64,000 nucleotides of DNA from a bacterium (GTDB taxonomy: Bacteria; Bacillota; Clostridia; Lachnospirales; Lachnospiraceae), in contig JALFNN010000047.1 in assembly GCA_022774325.1 (NCBI GenBank), forward strand, positions 102,583 through 166,582, read 5' to 3'. A program made the position numbers and the translations under genes. Below the pieces are notes generated by a model. It made no database searches and had not been told where the DNA came from. It saw only the letters and a program-made list of their open reading frames with translations. Each line of letters begins with the position of its first letter. Positions within the stretch are counted from its first letter, which is position 1. This document shows positions 16,549 to 25,070 of this stretch, one piece after another.

Positions 16549-17457
16549 ATGAAAATGAGAGAAATTGGAAAGAGACTGGCAGCTGCAGCAATGATTCTTG
16601 CTATGTTAGCGGGACTTGCAGCATGCGGAGCTAAAACAGAGTCAGAGCCTGAAACTGCGAACACAGAGGAGCAGGAGACAGATCAGGAAGAGGAAACAAA
16701 AGAGCCGGTAGAAATTCAGGTGTTTATCGCAGCCAGCTTAAATACCGTTATGACAGATCTGGCAGCGCAGTATAATGAAGAGCATCCGGAAGTGAAGATT
16801 ACATTTAATGCAGACAGTTCAGGAACCCTGCTTACACAGATTGAAGAAGGATATGAATGTGATATTTTCTTCTCCGCAGCACAGAAACAGATGGATCAGC
16901 TCGAAGCCGATGGCTTTGTAGTAGATGGAACCAGAAAAAATGTTGTAAATAACCAGGTAGTTGTCGTTACATTAAAGGACAGTGGTACAGAAGTTACAGG
17001 TCTTGAGACTTTGAATAAAGCAAAGAGCATTGCACTTGCAGGCGGAAGCGTTCCGGTAGGAAAATATACTCGTCAGGCACTTGTAAATCTTGGAATTCTG
17101 AATAAGGTTGATGATGTATCCGCTATTACCACTGAAGAAATTATCCAGGCACTCGGCGGAGTGGAAATCAGTGAACAGGCTAATGTAAGTAAAGTTCTCA
17201 TCGCTGTTGCAGAAGGTGCATGTGAAGTTGGAACAACCTACTACTCAGATACTTATGGATATGAAGATAAATTAGACATTCTTGAAAAAGTAAGCTATGA
17301 TCTGACAGGAAATGTAATCTATCCAGTCTGCCAGGTTGAAAATAAAGAAGCAGATGATGCCGAGAAGCAGGCGGCAGCTGATTTCCTCGCATTTATCACA
17401 TCGGATGAGGCAAAACAGGTATTTGACAGCTACTATTTTGACACAAATGTAGAGTAA
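16549..17457 (+). CDS. modA: Molybdate ABC transporter substrate-binding lipoprotein ModA
   Basis: This 302-residue protein has a signal peptide and a lipobox (LAGLAAC, Cys near residue 25), then an acidic linker. The ModA/WtpA-like binding domain contains IFIAASLNTVMTD-type start motif VFIAASLNTVMTDLA, FNADSSGTLLTQIE, DIFFSAAQKQMDQL and ALAGGSVPVGKYTRQAL. It captures molybdate or tungstate outside the membrane. modB follows after 13 bp. Metal preference cannot be told from the sequence. Confidence 0.92.
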   Translation: MKMREIGKRLAAAAMILAMLAGLAACGAKTESEPETANTEEQETDQEEETKEPVEIQVFIAASLNTVMTDLAAQYNEEHPEVKITFNADSSGTLLTQIEEGYECDIFFSAAQKQMDQLEADGFVVDGTRKNVVNNQVVVVTLKDSGTEVTGLETLNKAKSIALAGGSVPVGKYTRQALVNLGILNKVDDVSAITTEEIIQALGGVEISEQANVSKVLIAVAEGACEVGTTYYSDTYGYEDKLDILEKVSYDLTGNVIYPVCQVENKEADDAEKQAAADFLAFITSDEAKQVFDSYYFDTNVE

Positions 17458-17470
17458 AAGGAGCAGATGC

Positions 17471-18175
17471 ATGGGAGAAATAGGAAAAATACTTACATCT
17501 CTGGATTTCAGCCCATTATTCATTTCGCTGAAGACCGGAGTGGCGGCGACAATCCTTTCCTTTTTTCTTGGAATCTATGCAGCGCGAAAATGTATGTATA
17601 CAAAAGCGGGAGTGAAAGCGGTTCTGGACGGGATCCTTACACTCCCTCTCGTGCTTCCGCCAACCGTTGCAGGATTCATTTTATTATTGATTTTCAGTAC
17701 CAGAAGACCGGTGGGAGAATATCTCTATACGACATTTGACATTAAAATTGTACAGTCCTGGACAGGATGTGTGATCGCAGCAACCGTGATTGCATTTCCG
17801 CTCATGTACCGGAATGCCAGAGCAGCATTTGAACAGGTAGACGTAAACTTAATCTATGCAGCGCGGACGCTTGGAATGTCGGAACGGAAGATTTTCTGGA
17901 AAGTTGTCGTACCGGCGGCAGGTCCCGGAGTGGCAGCAGGAACGGTACTTACCTTTGCAAGAGCTATGGGGGAGTACGGTGCAACCTCCATGCTTGCGGG
18001 AAATATCCCCGGAAAGACCGGAACCATTTCCCAGAAAATCGCTATGGTTATTCAGGATGGGGACTTCCTGACAGCAGGTGTATGGGTCGTAATTGTGATG
18101 GTGATCGCATTTGCAATCGTCGTACTCATGAATCTGGTATCCGGCAAGAAGATGAAGAACATCAGGCACTGGTAA
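17471..18175 (+). CDS. modB: Molybdate ABC transporter permease ModB
   Basis: This is a 234-residue membrane protein with five to six hydrophobic segments. The ABC permease EAA-like loop reads AARTLGMSERKIFWKVVVPAAGPG, followed by the ModB-typical RAMGEYGATSMLAGNIPGKT. The proline-rich LTLPLVLPPTVAGF segment is also characteristic. An AAGGAG ribosome binding site lies before the ATG. It forms the membrane channel of the ModABC importer. Confidence 0.94.
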   Translation: MGEIGKILTSLDFSPLFISLKTGVAATILSFFLGIYAARKCMYTKAGVKAVLDGILTLPLVLPPTVAGFILLLIFSTRRPVGEYLYTTFDIKIVQSWTGCVIAATVIAFPLMYRNARAAFEQVDVNLIYAARTLGMSERKIFWKVVVPAAGPGVAAGTVLTFARAMGEYGATSMLAGNIPGKTGTISQKIAMVIQDGDFLTAGVWVVIVMVIAFAIVVLMNLVSGKKMKNIRHW

Positions 18176-18220
18176 GAAAAGGCAGTAATAAGAAACTGAT
18201 AACAAATCAGGAGGAAAAGG

Positions 18221-19261
18221 ATGGCTATCGATATTAAAATCAAAAAAGAATTCGGAAGATTCTGCCTGGATGTGAGTATGCAAAGCAAGGGCAAACGGAT
18301 CGGAATCCTTGGTGCATCCGGCTGCGGAAAAAGCCTGACCTTAAAAAGCATTGCCGGAATCGAGCGCCCGGACGAAGGATATGTAAACATAAACGGTCGG
18401 ATTCTACTTGACATCAATCAAAAAATTGACTTAAAACCACAACAAAGAAGAGTAGGATATCTCTTTCAGAATTATGCACTGTTCCCGACTATGACGGTGG
18501 AAGAAAATATAGCAGCAGGTCTTACCGGTAAAAAAGCAGAAAAAATGGAAAAAGTGCACCGGATGATGGAACGTTTCCAGATACAGGGACTGGAAAAACA
18601 CCTTCCCGGACAGCTTTCCGGAGGACAGCAGCAAAGAGTTGCACTTGCAAGAATCATGGTATACGAACCGGATGTCATCCTTCTGGATGAACCATTCTCG
18701 GCTCTCGATGCCCACCTTCGGGACCGGATGCTCAGAGAACTACTGGAACTACTGGAAGATTACGATGGAACAGCAATACTCGTATCCCATAGCCGTGATG
18801 AAATCTACAGCTTCAGCGAAGAAATTCTGATCATGGAAAACGGAAAAGGAATCTGCATGGATAAGACAAAAGAACTCTTCGATAACCCACAGTGGGAAGC
18901 CGCAGCAAGACTCACCGGATGCAAGAATATCGTTAAGATATCTGAAGCAAGTGACGGTAAATACGATATCCTTGAATGGGGAATCACACTAAAAGGAGAT
19001 ATTCCTGCTCAGGCAAAATCTATTGGAATCAGAGCCCACGATTTTATTCCAATCTGGAATGGCACTATGGAAAATGTAATTCCAGTCGAACAATGGAACA
19101 TGGTAGAGTGCCCATTTGAACGAAAATATTTCATAAAATCCAAAGCAGGAAATGAGGACATCTGCTGGTTCGTCCAGCGGAATCTGTATGATAAAATCGA
19201 TGAAAAAGGAATGCCGAAAGCGCTTGTAGTACCGCATGAGAAAGTACTGGTACTTAAATAG
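18221..19261 (+). CDS. modC: Molybdate ABC transporter ATP-binding protein ModC
   Basis: This 346-residue ATPase has Walker A GASGCGKS near residue 30, Q-loop FQNYALFP, ABC signature LSGGQQQR, Walker B VILLDEPFSALD and switch VSHSRDE. The C-terminal ~110 residues are a diverged regulatory extension without a clear TOBE/mop motif. An AGGAGG site precedes the start. Its TAG stop shares its G with the first base of repeat family A copy 1. Confidence 0.92.
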   Translation: MAIDIKIKKEFGRFCLDVSMQSKGKRIGILGASGCGKSLTLKSIAGIERPDEGYVNINGRILLDINQKIDLKPQQRRVGYLFQNYALFPTMTVEENIAAGLTGKKAEKMEKVHRMMERFQIQGLEKHLPGQLSGGQQQRVALARIMVYEPDVILLDEPFSALDAHLRDRMLRELLELLEDYDGTAILVSHSRDEIYSFSEEILIMENGKGICMDKTKELFDNPQWEAAARLTGCKNIVKISEASDGKYDILEWGITLKGDIPAQAKSIGIRAHDFIPIWNGTMENVIPVEQWNMVECPFERKYFIKSKAGNEDICWFVQRNLYDKIDEKGMPKALVVPHEKVLVLK

Positions 19262-19300
19262 GGGACGCTGCATCCGTCACGAGCAGAGCCCATTGGTGGG
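19261..19300 (+). repeat. Dispersed repeat family A, copy 1
   Basis: GGGGACGCTGCAT is followed by GTCACGA and GCCCATTGG. It is shared with 21609-21648 and, less exactly, with 49633-49670. It starts on the last base of the modC stop codon. Confidence 0.7.
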
Positions 19301-19399
19301 TTTGTTTACATTTTAATTAATCTTTTTTCCCAATAAGAACATAGAATATTTACGACGAAATATCAAATGATACTCTGCTCAAAATCATATTTCTATGAT

Positions 19400-19500
19400 A
19401 TGATGATACTTTAGGATTTCGGGAGCGTGAAACGCGAAGAAATCCGTAAGCATCATGGGGTCAAAGGCTTTTGATCCCAACATCATATGATGTAACAAAA
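19400..19500 (+). promoter_or_regulatory. Possible structured 5' leader of the orphan molybdoenzyme gene
   Basis: GGATTTC/GAAATCC (near 19413-19444) encloses a GCG-TGAAA-CGC hairpin. A second hairpin (GGGTCAAA-GGC-TTTTGATCCC) follows near 19456-19478. ATGATG and CATCAT segments before and after could form alternative pairings just upstream of the ribosome binding site. The rest of the 19301-19521 gap is AT-rich with no other recognisable feature. Confidence 0.35.
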
Positions 19501-19521
19501 GGGGAAAAGGAGGTAATACAT

Positions 19522-21609
19522 ATGATAGTAAATCGTATTTGCGGAATGTGTCAGGGAGGGTGTCAGGTAAATGTCACCATTGAATATGGCAAGATTGTTC
19601 GTGTAGAACCAGATAAAGCATCACCTAAGGGACGTCTTTGCGTCCGGGGAGCACTTACCCCGGAACTCTTGTACAGCCCGGATCGTCTTACATATCCACT
19701 TATCCGGAATGGGGAAAAAGGAGAAGGAAAATTCCGTCGTGCCACATGGGAAGAAGCAATTGAATATGCGGCTCAATTAATCCGCGAAACAGCTGAAAAA
19801 TATGGAAAAAAATCGCTGGCGTCTTATCTTGGCCGAGGGGTTCTTGGAATGCCGATCGGTCGTATTCTAAATAATGGAACAAAGCCATGTCTTATGAAAC
19901 GTCTTGGTTCACCAAATGATTTCAACGTGGCTTCTATCTGCAACATGGCTTCCAGCATGGTCACACCAATGACAACCGTGGGAATCGGTACTCGTATGAT
20001 GGTACAGGATATTCCAAATAGTGATTACATCTTCGCGTGGGGGAAGAATTCCACTACAGATGACGGTCCACAGATGGCACTAAAGGCAATCAAAGCGGCA
20101 AAAGAACGAGGTGCAAAACTGATTGTTATAGATCCGCGTGAAACAGGAATCGGAGAACTTGCGGATCTCTGGGTTCCGGTTGTCCCAGGTGCTGACGGTG
20201 CGCTGGCTCTGGCAATGTTAAAACTCATCATTAATTCGGGACGTTATGATAAAGAATTTGTACGCGATTACACGCGCGGTTTTGAAGAATTCAAACAATA
20301 TCTGGACACTTTGACAATCGAACAGCTTTCTACATGGTGTGGTGTCTCTCTTGATATGATTAACGAATTGACCGATATCTTCTGCTCAACAGAAAAAATA
20401 TCACTGGTTTCTTATACTGGTCTGGAATATCAGCTCAGCGGAATCCAGAATAACCGTGCTATTTTTACATTATGGGCGATCACGGGCAAGCTGGACGTAG
20501 AAGGAGGTATTTATTTTAACTGTAAAGGACTTCCTACTTTTAAACCAAAAGAACTTCCGGAAGAAGAACTGGTCGGCACCCGCGAATTCCCAATGTTCTA
20601 CAAATTTATGGGAAGTGGACAGTTTGCACGTTTTCCGAAAGCAGTGCTGGAAGATGATCCTTATCCGATTAGAGCGTTGATTCTTGCCGGTGGTTCCCCT
20701 GCGCTTACGTTCCCGGACAGCAAGAAATGGAGGGAAGTATATAAGAAACTGGATTGTCTGATCGTATTAGACCGATATCCAACCGAAGATTCCCGCTATG
20801 CTGACGTAATCTTCCCGGCATGTACGTTGTTTGAAACCTATAAACCATATGTAGATGAAAATGGAACGATTCAGTTAATGGAACCGGCCATATCTCCGGT
20901 AGGAGAAAGCTGTAATGACTGTATCATTCTCGGACGGCTTGCAAAAGCACTTGGTGTGGGTGATGATTATCCATCCAATGTCGAAGAATTGAAGAAGTGG
21001 CTTTGCGAAGAAATGCCGCCGTATGCCGGTGATTTTGGATCTGGAAAAAAACAGCCTCCTCGTATTTATAAAAAATATGTAACAGGCGGACTTCGTGCAG
21101 ACGGACAGCCAGGTTTCCCGACTCCATCAGGAAAATTTGAAATCTGTTCCACTCTTTTAGAAGAAAACGGATTTACACCATATCCGGAATACACCGATAT
21201 ACGTTCTATTCCGGAAATGAATGATCCGGCATTTCCATTCATAATGACAACAGGTGCGAGAAGTATTCATAGAATGGGCGTATTTGGCGCAAACCTTCCG
21301 GGTGTTGCTAAAGTAGAACCTTATCCATATATGGATCTTTCACCAGAAGATGCAAAAGAACTGGGAATTGATGATGGAGACTGGGCACAAGTGACAACTC
21401 CATTTGGTACAGGAACATTCAAAACCAGACTGGCGGGCATGACGCGTCATTGTATTCACATTCCCCATGGCGGCGGAAGTGCATATATGCCAGAAGCATG
21501 GAAAATAGGAAATGTAAATGAACTGACAAGCCTGGATTACAATGATCCAATTACAGGATTCCCGACTATGAAATCGGTTCCATGCCGCATCGAAAAAATA
21601 GTGAGATAG
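19522..21609 (+). CDS. Orphan molybdopterin (Mo/W) oxidoreductase of the DMSO-reductase family, substrate unknown
   Basis: This is a 695-residue single-subunit enzyme. An N-terminal 4Fe-4S site is formed by C7-x2-C10-x3-C14 (CGMCQGGC) and C40 (GRLCVRG). The bis-MGD domain follows (AWGKNSTTDDG, VIDPRETGIGELAD, ILAGGSPALTFPDS). The C-terminal dinucleotide-binding domain includes PTPSGKFEI-like PSGKFEICS and HGGGSAYMPEAW. The likely metal ligand is Cys140 in ASICNMAS, at the place of Sec in formate dehydrogenase. There is no Tat signal and no electron-transfer partner gene, so it is cytoplasmic with an unknown donor. Relatives include acetylene hydratase and gut catechol dehydroxylases, but substrate cannot be assigned. 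The start at 19522 has AAAGGAGG upstream. Confidence 0.88.
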   Translation: MIVNRICGMCQGGCQVNVTIEYGKIVRVEPDKASPKGRLCVRGALTPELLYSPDRLTYPLIRNGEKGEGKFRRATWEEAIEYAAQLIRETAEKYGKKSLASYLGRGVLGMPIGRILNNGTKPCLMKRLGSPNDFNVASICNMASSMVTPMTTVGIGTRMMVQDIPNSDYIFAWGKNSTTDDGPQMALKAIKAAKERGAKLIVIDPRETGIGELADLWVPVVPGADGALALAMLKLIINSGRYDKEFVRDYTRGFEEFKQYLDTLTIEQLSTWCGVSLDMINELTDIFCSTEKISLVSYTGLEYQLSGIQNNRAIFTLWAITGKLDVEGGIYFNCKGLPTFKPKELPEEELVGTREFPMFYKFMGSGQFARFPKAVLEDDPYPIRALILAGGSPALTFPDSKKWREVYKKLDCLIVLDRYPTEDSRYADVIFPACTLFETYKPYVDENGTIQLMEPAISPVGESCNDCIILGRLAKALGVGDDYPSNVEELKKWLCEEMPPYAGDFGSGKKQPPRIYKKYVTGGLRADGQPGFPTPSGKFEICSTLLEENGFTPYPEYTDIRSIPEMNDPAFPFIMTTGARSIHRMGVFGANLPGVAKVEPYPYMDLSPEDAKELGIDDGDWAQVTTPFGTGTFKTRLAGMTRHCIHIPHGGGSAYMPEAWKIGNVNELTSLDYNDPITGFPTMKSVPCRIEKIVR

Positions 21610-21648
21610 GGGACGCTGCATTTGTCACGACCAGCGCCCATTGGCATA
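21609..21648 (+). repeat. Dispersed repeat family A, copy 2
   Basis: It starts on the last base of the TAG stop of the orphan molybdoenzyme, exactly as copy 1 does for modC. It shares CACGACCAGCGCCCATTGG with copy 3 at 49633-49670. Confidence 0.7.
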
Positions 21649-21672
21649 TTTTGCCATAAATGGTATTGTATA

Positions 21673-21740
21673 TTAAAAAAACTTGGGGTTCCCGCTTTGA
21701 TGAATTTAGAAATTATTAAAGTGGAAATCCCAAGTTTATG
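21673..21740 (-). terminator. Terminator of the broken small minus-strand gene
   Basis: AAACTTGGG...CCCGCTTT pairs with AAAGTGG...CCCAAGTTT. On the minus strand the stem is followed by a T-run. It also lies downstream of the plus-strand molybdoenzyme gene and may act in both directions. Confidence 0.55.
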
Positions 21741-21742
21741 TT

Positions 21743-21917
21743 TTATTCAGATTTCATAAGTTCAGCAATAATCTTACTGATCAATGTTAAAAAATAATCC
21801 GGGGTATTTTCTGCCAGATTATCAAAGTATTCTTTGGGTATCCCTTTCAATAAGTTTTGCTCCGTTATCTTTTACAATACGATTTTTCACTGCACTTTCA
21901 TTCTGGTTATTTGTCAT
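21743..21917 (-). pseudogene. Small minus-strand gene broken by a frameshift, unknown family
   Basis: An ATG at 21917-21915 preceded by AAAGGAG opens a frame (MTNNQNESAVKNRI...) that stops after about 32 codons. An overlapping frame continues as KGIPKEYFDNLAENTPDYF and ends at 21743, just before a terminator. One frameshift would join them into about 58 residues. The good ribosome binding site and terminator suggest it was once a real gene. Function unknown. Confidence 0.4.
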
Positions 21918-22019
21918 AGGTTCTCCTTTCTGCAGAAACCATAATCGGAACGAATGCAGCTTGCTGTGAAAATTCTGCAATAGAAGAATTCAGAAATTTC
22001 TATAATGTATTATAACAAT

Positions 22020-22240
22020 CGTGGAAAAAAACAGCAATGTAACTTCGCAAAGGATTATAGAGTCTGCAATTAGTAAATAGTTTAATAAAGTTGAATGATT
22101 TGCCGAACGGCGTTGAAAATATAGAGCTGCAATCGATATTTTCAGGCAAAACGAGTATAGCATACTACAGATTGTTAAACAAATGAAAAAAGTGTGAATT
22201 TCGTTCTATAGTCTATGCTATAATACAAACGATAGGGGAG
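22020..22240 (+). other. Intergenic region with a large palindrome and a promoter
   Basis: TTTGCC and TGAAAATAT (near 22100-22125) pair with ATATTTTCA and GGCAAA (near 22135-22152), giving an interrupted stem-loop. A TATAAT box near 22218-22223 precedes the Crp/Fnr gene. Nothing else is recognisable. Confidence 0.35.
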
Positions 22241-22248
22241 AGAATATT

Positions 22249-22932
22249 ATGGACAAAAAAGACATAGAAATTCAAAAAGAAATTTTCCAAAGCATTCTAT
22301 TTCGGAATCTGGAAAGAGAGCGTGCCGAGAAAACGATTCGCAGTCTGAATGGAAAGCTGTGCCAATATACGAAAAATGAAATGATCATCCAAGAAGAACA
22401 GGAGCTTCATGAAATCGGAATCCTGATATCAGGTGAACTGTGCAAGGTCCAATACTATCCTGATGGAACAGAGCAGATGGTCCAGAAACTGCTCCCTTCT
22501 TATGTAGTAGGGCTGGAAATTGCAATCAGTCAGAAAAAAACAAGTCCGTATTCAGTCTATGCTGTGGAAGAGGCATCTATTTTCTGGTTCCCTGTAAAAT
22601 ATCTGGAGCAGGAAGGATATCTCCCGGAAAGCGATCGGATTTTCCTATACCAGCAGACGGTACAGTTTCTGGCAAATGAAGACATCCGAAAGTACAGAAA
22701 GATCGAAATCCTATCCGCAAAAAGTGCAAGAGGAAGGATTGAAAAATATTTGAAGATCCAGATGATCCGATATAAAAGCAATGAATTTGATATCGATTTT
22801 AACAGAGAACAGATGGCAAGCTACTTAGGGCTTAATAGGAGCGTGCTGTCACACGAACTGAAAATGATGGAAAAAGAAGGGATTCTCACGGTGAGAAAGA
22901 ATCATTTTGTGATACATGAAAAGGAGAAGTAG
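22249..22932 (+). CDS. Crp/Fnr-family transcriptional regulator
   Basis: This 227-residue protein has an N-terminal cyclic-nucleotide-like beta-barrel (LISGELCKVQYYPDGTEQMVQ) and a C-terminal winged helix (FNREQMASYLGLNRSVLSHELKMMEKEGIL). The N-terminal Cys cluster of Fnr is absent, so direct oxygen sensing by Fe-S is unlikely. A GGGGAGAG ribosome binding site precedes the ATG. It lies downstream of the orphan molybdoenzyme and directly upstream of the FliB-like gene (2-bp gap). Its target is not known; the molybdoenzyme is a candidate by proximity. Confidence 0.88.
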   Translation: MDKKDIEIQKEIFQSILFRNLERERAEKTIRSLNGKLCQYTKNEMIIQEEQELHEIGILISGELCKVQYYPDGTEQMVQKLLPSYVVGLEIAISQKKTSPYSVYAVEEASIFWFPVKYLEQEGYLPESDRIFLYQQTVQFLANEDIRKYRKIEILSAKSARGRIEKYLKIQMIRYKSNEFDIDFNREQMASYLGLNRSVLSHELKMMEKEGILTVRKNHFVIHEKEK

Positions 22933-22933
22933 A

Positions 22934-24040
22934 ATGCGTTATGTAATACCTGATTATTATAAAGAATTTTATTGCACAGCAGATCAGTGTGAGGATACCT
23001 GCTGTGCCGGTTGGCAGATTGTGATCGACAGGAAATCGTTAAGAAAATACGGTCAGGTGAAGGGGAGGTTCCGCAAAAGAATGTTCGCTTCCGTGGATTT
23101 TATGCAGGAAACTTTTCGGCAGGATAAAGAAAAAAGATGTGCGTTTCTAAATGAAAATAATCTCTGTGATCTGTATTCAAATCTCGGAAAAGAGAGCCTT
23201 TGCAAAACTTGCAGACTTTATCCGCGACATGTGGAAGAGTTTGAAAACATTCGGGAAATTACACTTTCCGTATCCTGTCCGGAAGTGGCAAAAATGCTGA
23301 TGAACCGAAAAGAACCGGTTCGATTTCTTACTTATGAAAAAGAAGGGGAAGAAGAATACGAGGATTTTGATCCGTTTTTGTATTCTATTCTGGCAGATGC
23401 AAGGGAGAAAATGCTGGAAATTCTTCAGAACAGAAGCATTTCTCTAGCTGTAAGAATCGGTCTCATTATGGGAATGGCGCATGATCTGCAGGTTCGGATC
23501 AATCATGAGGAAATGTTTTCTTGTGAAGAAGTGATCAAACGGTACCAGACGGAAAAAACGCGCAAATTCGTGGAAGAGAAATATGAATATTTTATGGCAT
23601 ATGAGAATCGGTTGGAGCAGTATTACTATGCCCATAAGATATTTCGGAAGCTGTACGAATTGGAACTTTTGCGGGAGGATTGGGATACGGTTCTTATGGA
23701 AACCGAGGAAATCTTATATGCAGACGGTGCAGAAAAATACAGAGAACTGACAGAGCAGTTTGCAAAATGGCAGAAAAATGAGATGCCGGATATGGACATT
23801 CAACTGGAACAGCTTATGGTCTATTTCCTTTTTACTTATTTCTGTGGTGCCGTCTATGATGAAAAGATTTATGCAAAAGCGCGGATGGCGATGGAGAGTG
23901 TGTTCCTCATTAAGGAACTTTTTAAGGCACGCTGGGTGAGAAATGGATATATGCTGGATTTGGATGAACTGACAGAGCTGGTCTATCGGTATTCCAGAGA
24001 AGTGGAGCATTCGGATGAAAATTTGAAGAAGATTCTCTAG
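22934..24040 (+). CDS. FliB-like Cys-rich protein (flagellin lysine-N-methylase family)
   Basis: This is a 368-residue protein with the FliB/YkgJ-type N-terminal Cys pattern: CEDTCCAGWQIVIDR, CAFLNENNLCDLYSNLG, LCKTCRLYPRH and SCPEVAK. This pattern resembles metal or Fe-S binding. The rest is helical with no clear motif. Family members are annotated as flagellin lysine-N-methylases, but no flagellar genes lie in the window, so the substrate here is uncertain. The start at 22934 is 2 bp after the regulator's stop, with AAAGGAG upstream. Confidence 0.75.
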   Translation: MRYVIPDYYKEFYCTADQCEDTCCAGWQIVIDRKSLRKYGQVKGRFRKRMFASVDFMQETFRQDKEKRCAFLNENNLCDLYSNLGKESLCKTCRLYPRHVEEFENIREITLSVSCPEVAKMLMNRKEPVRFLTYEKEGEEEYEDFDPFLYSILADAREKMLEILQNRSISLAVRIGLIMGMAHDLQVRINHEEMFSCEEVIKRYQTEKTRKFVEEKYEYFMAYENRLEQYYYAHKIFRKLYELELLREDWDTVLMETEEILYADGAEKYRELTEQFAKWQKNEMPDMDIQLEQLMVYFLFTYFCGAVYDEKIYAKARMAMESVFLIKELFKARWVRNGYMLDLDELTELVYRYSREVEHSDENLKKIL

Positions 24041-24093
24041 GTAAGGTATTGATTGTGATGCTGCGTAATATGTAACATAGGCAGTGTTAGGAG

Positions 24094-24166
24094 GTACCAG
24101 TTCGGCCATGAAGCTCGACCCGACTGCTGAAGCAACTAAGGCTCTTGCTCATGGCTGAACTGTTAC
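24094..24166. repeat. Inverted-repeat element related in its ends to the MITE at 16371
   Basis: The outer 18 bp on each side are inverted copies with 16 of 18 matches. The right end read inward begins GTAACAGTTCAG, close to the GTAACTGTTCAG end of the MITE at 16371-16514. No target-site duplication is visible. It lies between two convergent genes and may also act as a terminator. Confidence 0.5.
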
Positions 24167-24178
24167 TATTTAATTCTA

Positions 24179-24880
24179 TTATTGCGCCGTAATCTCACTG
24201 AGATACCGGTAAACGGTTGCTGTTGAACAGGAGAACTTTTTCGCGACAAAGGAAATCGCTCCTTTGAGTTTGAAAAGGCCTTGTTCATTTAATTTGCTGA
24301 CAATTTCTTTCCTTTCGAGCTGATTCAATCGGTCTACAGGCGTTGTAAGCGCAGCTGTACAATCTTCGAATATTTTCTGCATCAAAGAATTGATGTCCAT
24401 CGGGAAGCTTTCCGTGATCTGAACGGATTCTTCCGGTGCCTCTGTCTGAGATACGGATAAGGTTTTCTGGAAAACAGGTGTATTTCCACGGAAGGAGGCC
24501 GGATGAATCACGGAAAGAAGCTTTTCGTGAAGGTCGTTATATCGGCTGTCATCAAAATTAATGCATAACATTCCAATCGGAATACCAGATTCATCTTTAA
24601 TGAACATGGTAGAAGAGCGTAGAATATGTCCGTTTTCGGCAATGCCTTTATAATTAGCCAGATAATCTCTGGATTCATAGAGCCTGGAAGAGAGCATTTG
24701 AAGTGCGGCATTGGTAAGTGGACTGCCTACGGAGCGCCCGCTGATGTGTCCGTTAGCAATTGCAATGATCGATTTGCTTTCACTGGAAAGGTCCTGAAGA
24801 ACTACTTCATAATCTGATCCAAGGGCCTGACCGAGAAATTCAACCAGTATCTTGTATGGTTCTAAAATACTTGATGTCAT
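24179..24880 (-). CDS. YheO-type PAS/helix-turn-helix transcriptional regulator
   Basis: This 233-residue protein starts with a YheO-like PAS domain (LGSDYEVVLQDL, IANGHISGRSVGSPLT, STMFIKDESGIPIGMLCINFD) and ends with a helix-turn-helix (KGAISFVAKKFSCSTATVYRYLSEI). DauR of this family controls D-arginine use in Pseudomonas. It is transcribed divergently from ridA and the M20 peptidase, so it probably controls them. The effector is unknown. Confidence 0.88.
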   Translation of the reverse strand: MTSSILEPYKILVEFLGQALGSDYEVVLQDLSSESKSIIAIANGHISGRSVGSPLTNAALQMLSSRLYESRDYLANYKGIAENGHILRSSTMFIKDESGIPIGMLCINFDDSRYNDLHEKLLSVIHPASFRGNTPVFQKTLSVSQTEAPEESVQITESFPMDINSLMQKIFEDCTAALTTPVDRLNQLERKEIVSKLNEQGLFKLKGAISFVAKKFSCSTATVYRYLSEITAQ

Positions 24881-25070
24881 AAATAAAATTCCCTCGCTTT
24901 GATATAAAATATCTTAAAAGTATTATCGCATGCAAATCATTATTTTTCAATGCTGAAAAAAACTATTGTGAAAATAAGAAAAAGTTGACATTAAATAAAT
25001 ATAGTGATAAATTATTCTTATAATAATAAATTAGCCGAATGAAAGGCGCATAAACAGGAGGAATTAAGCA

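Noticed and set aside
24094..24166. Palindrome as a plain bidirectional terminator only
   Set aside because: The matching end sequence with the MITE at 16371 makes a transposon origin at least as likely, so it was kept as a repeat.
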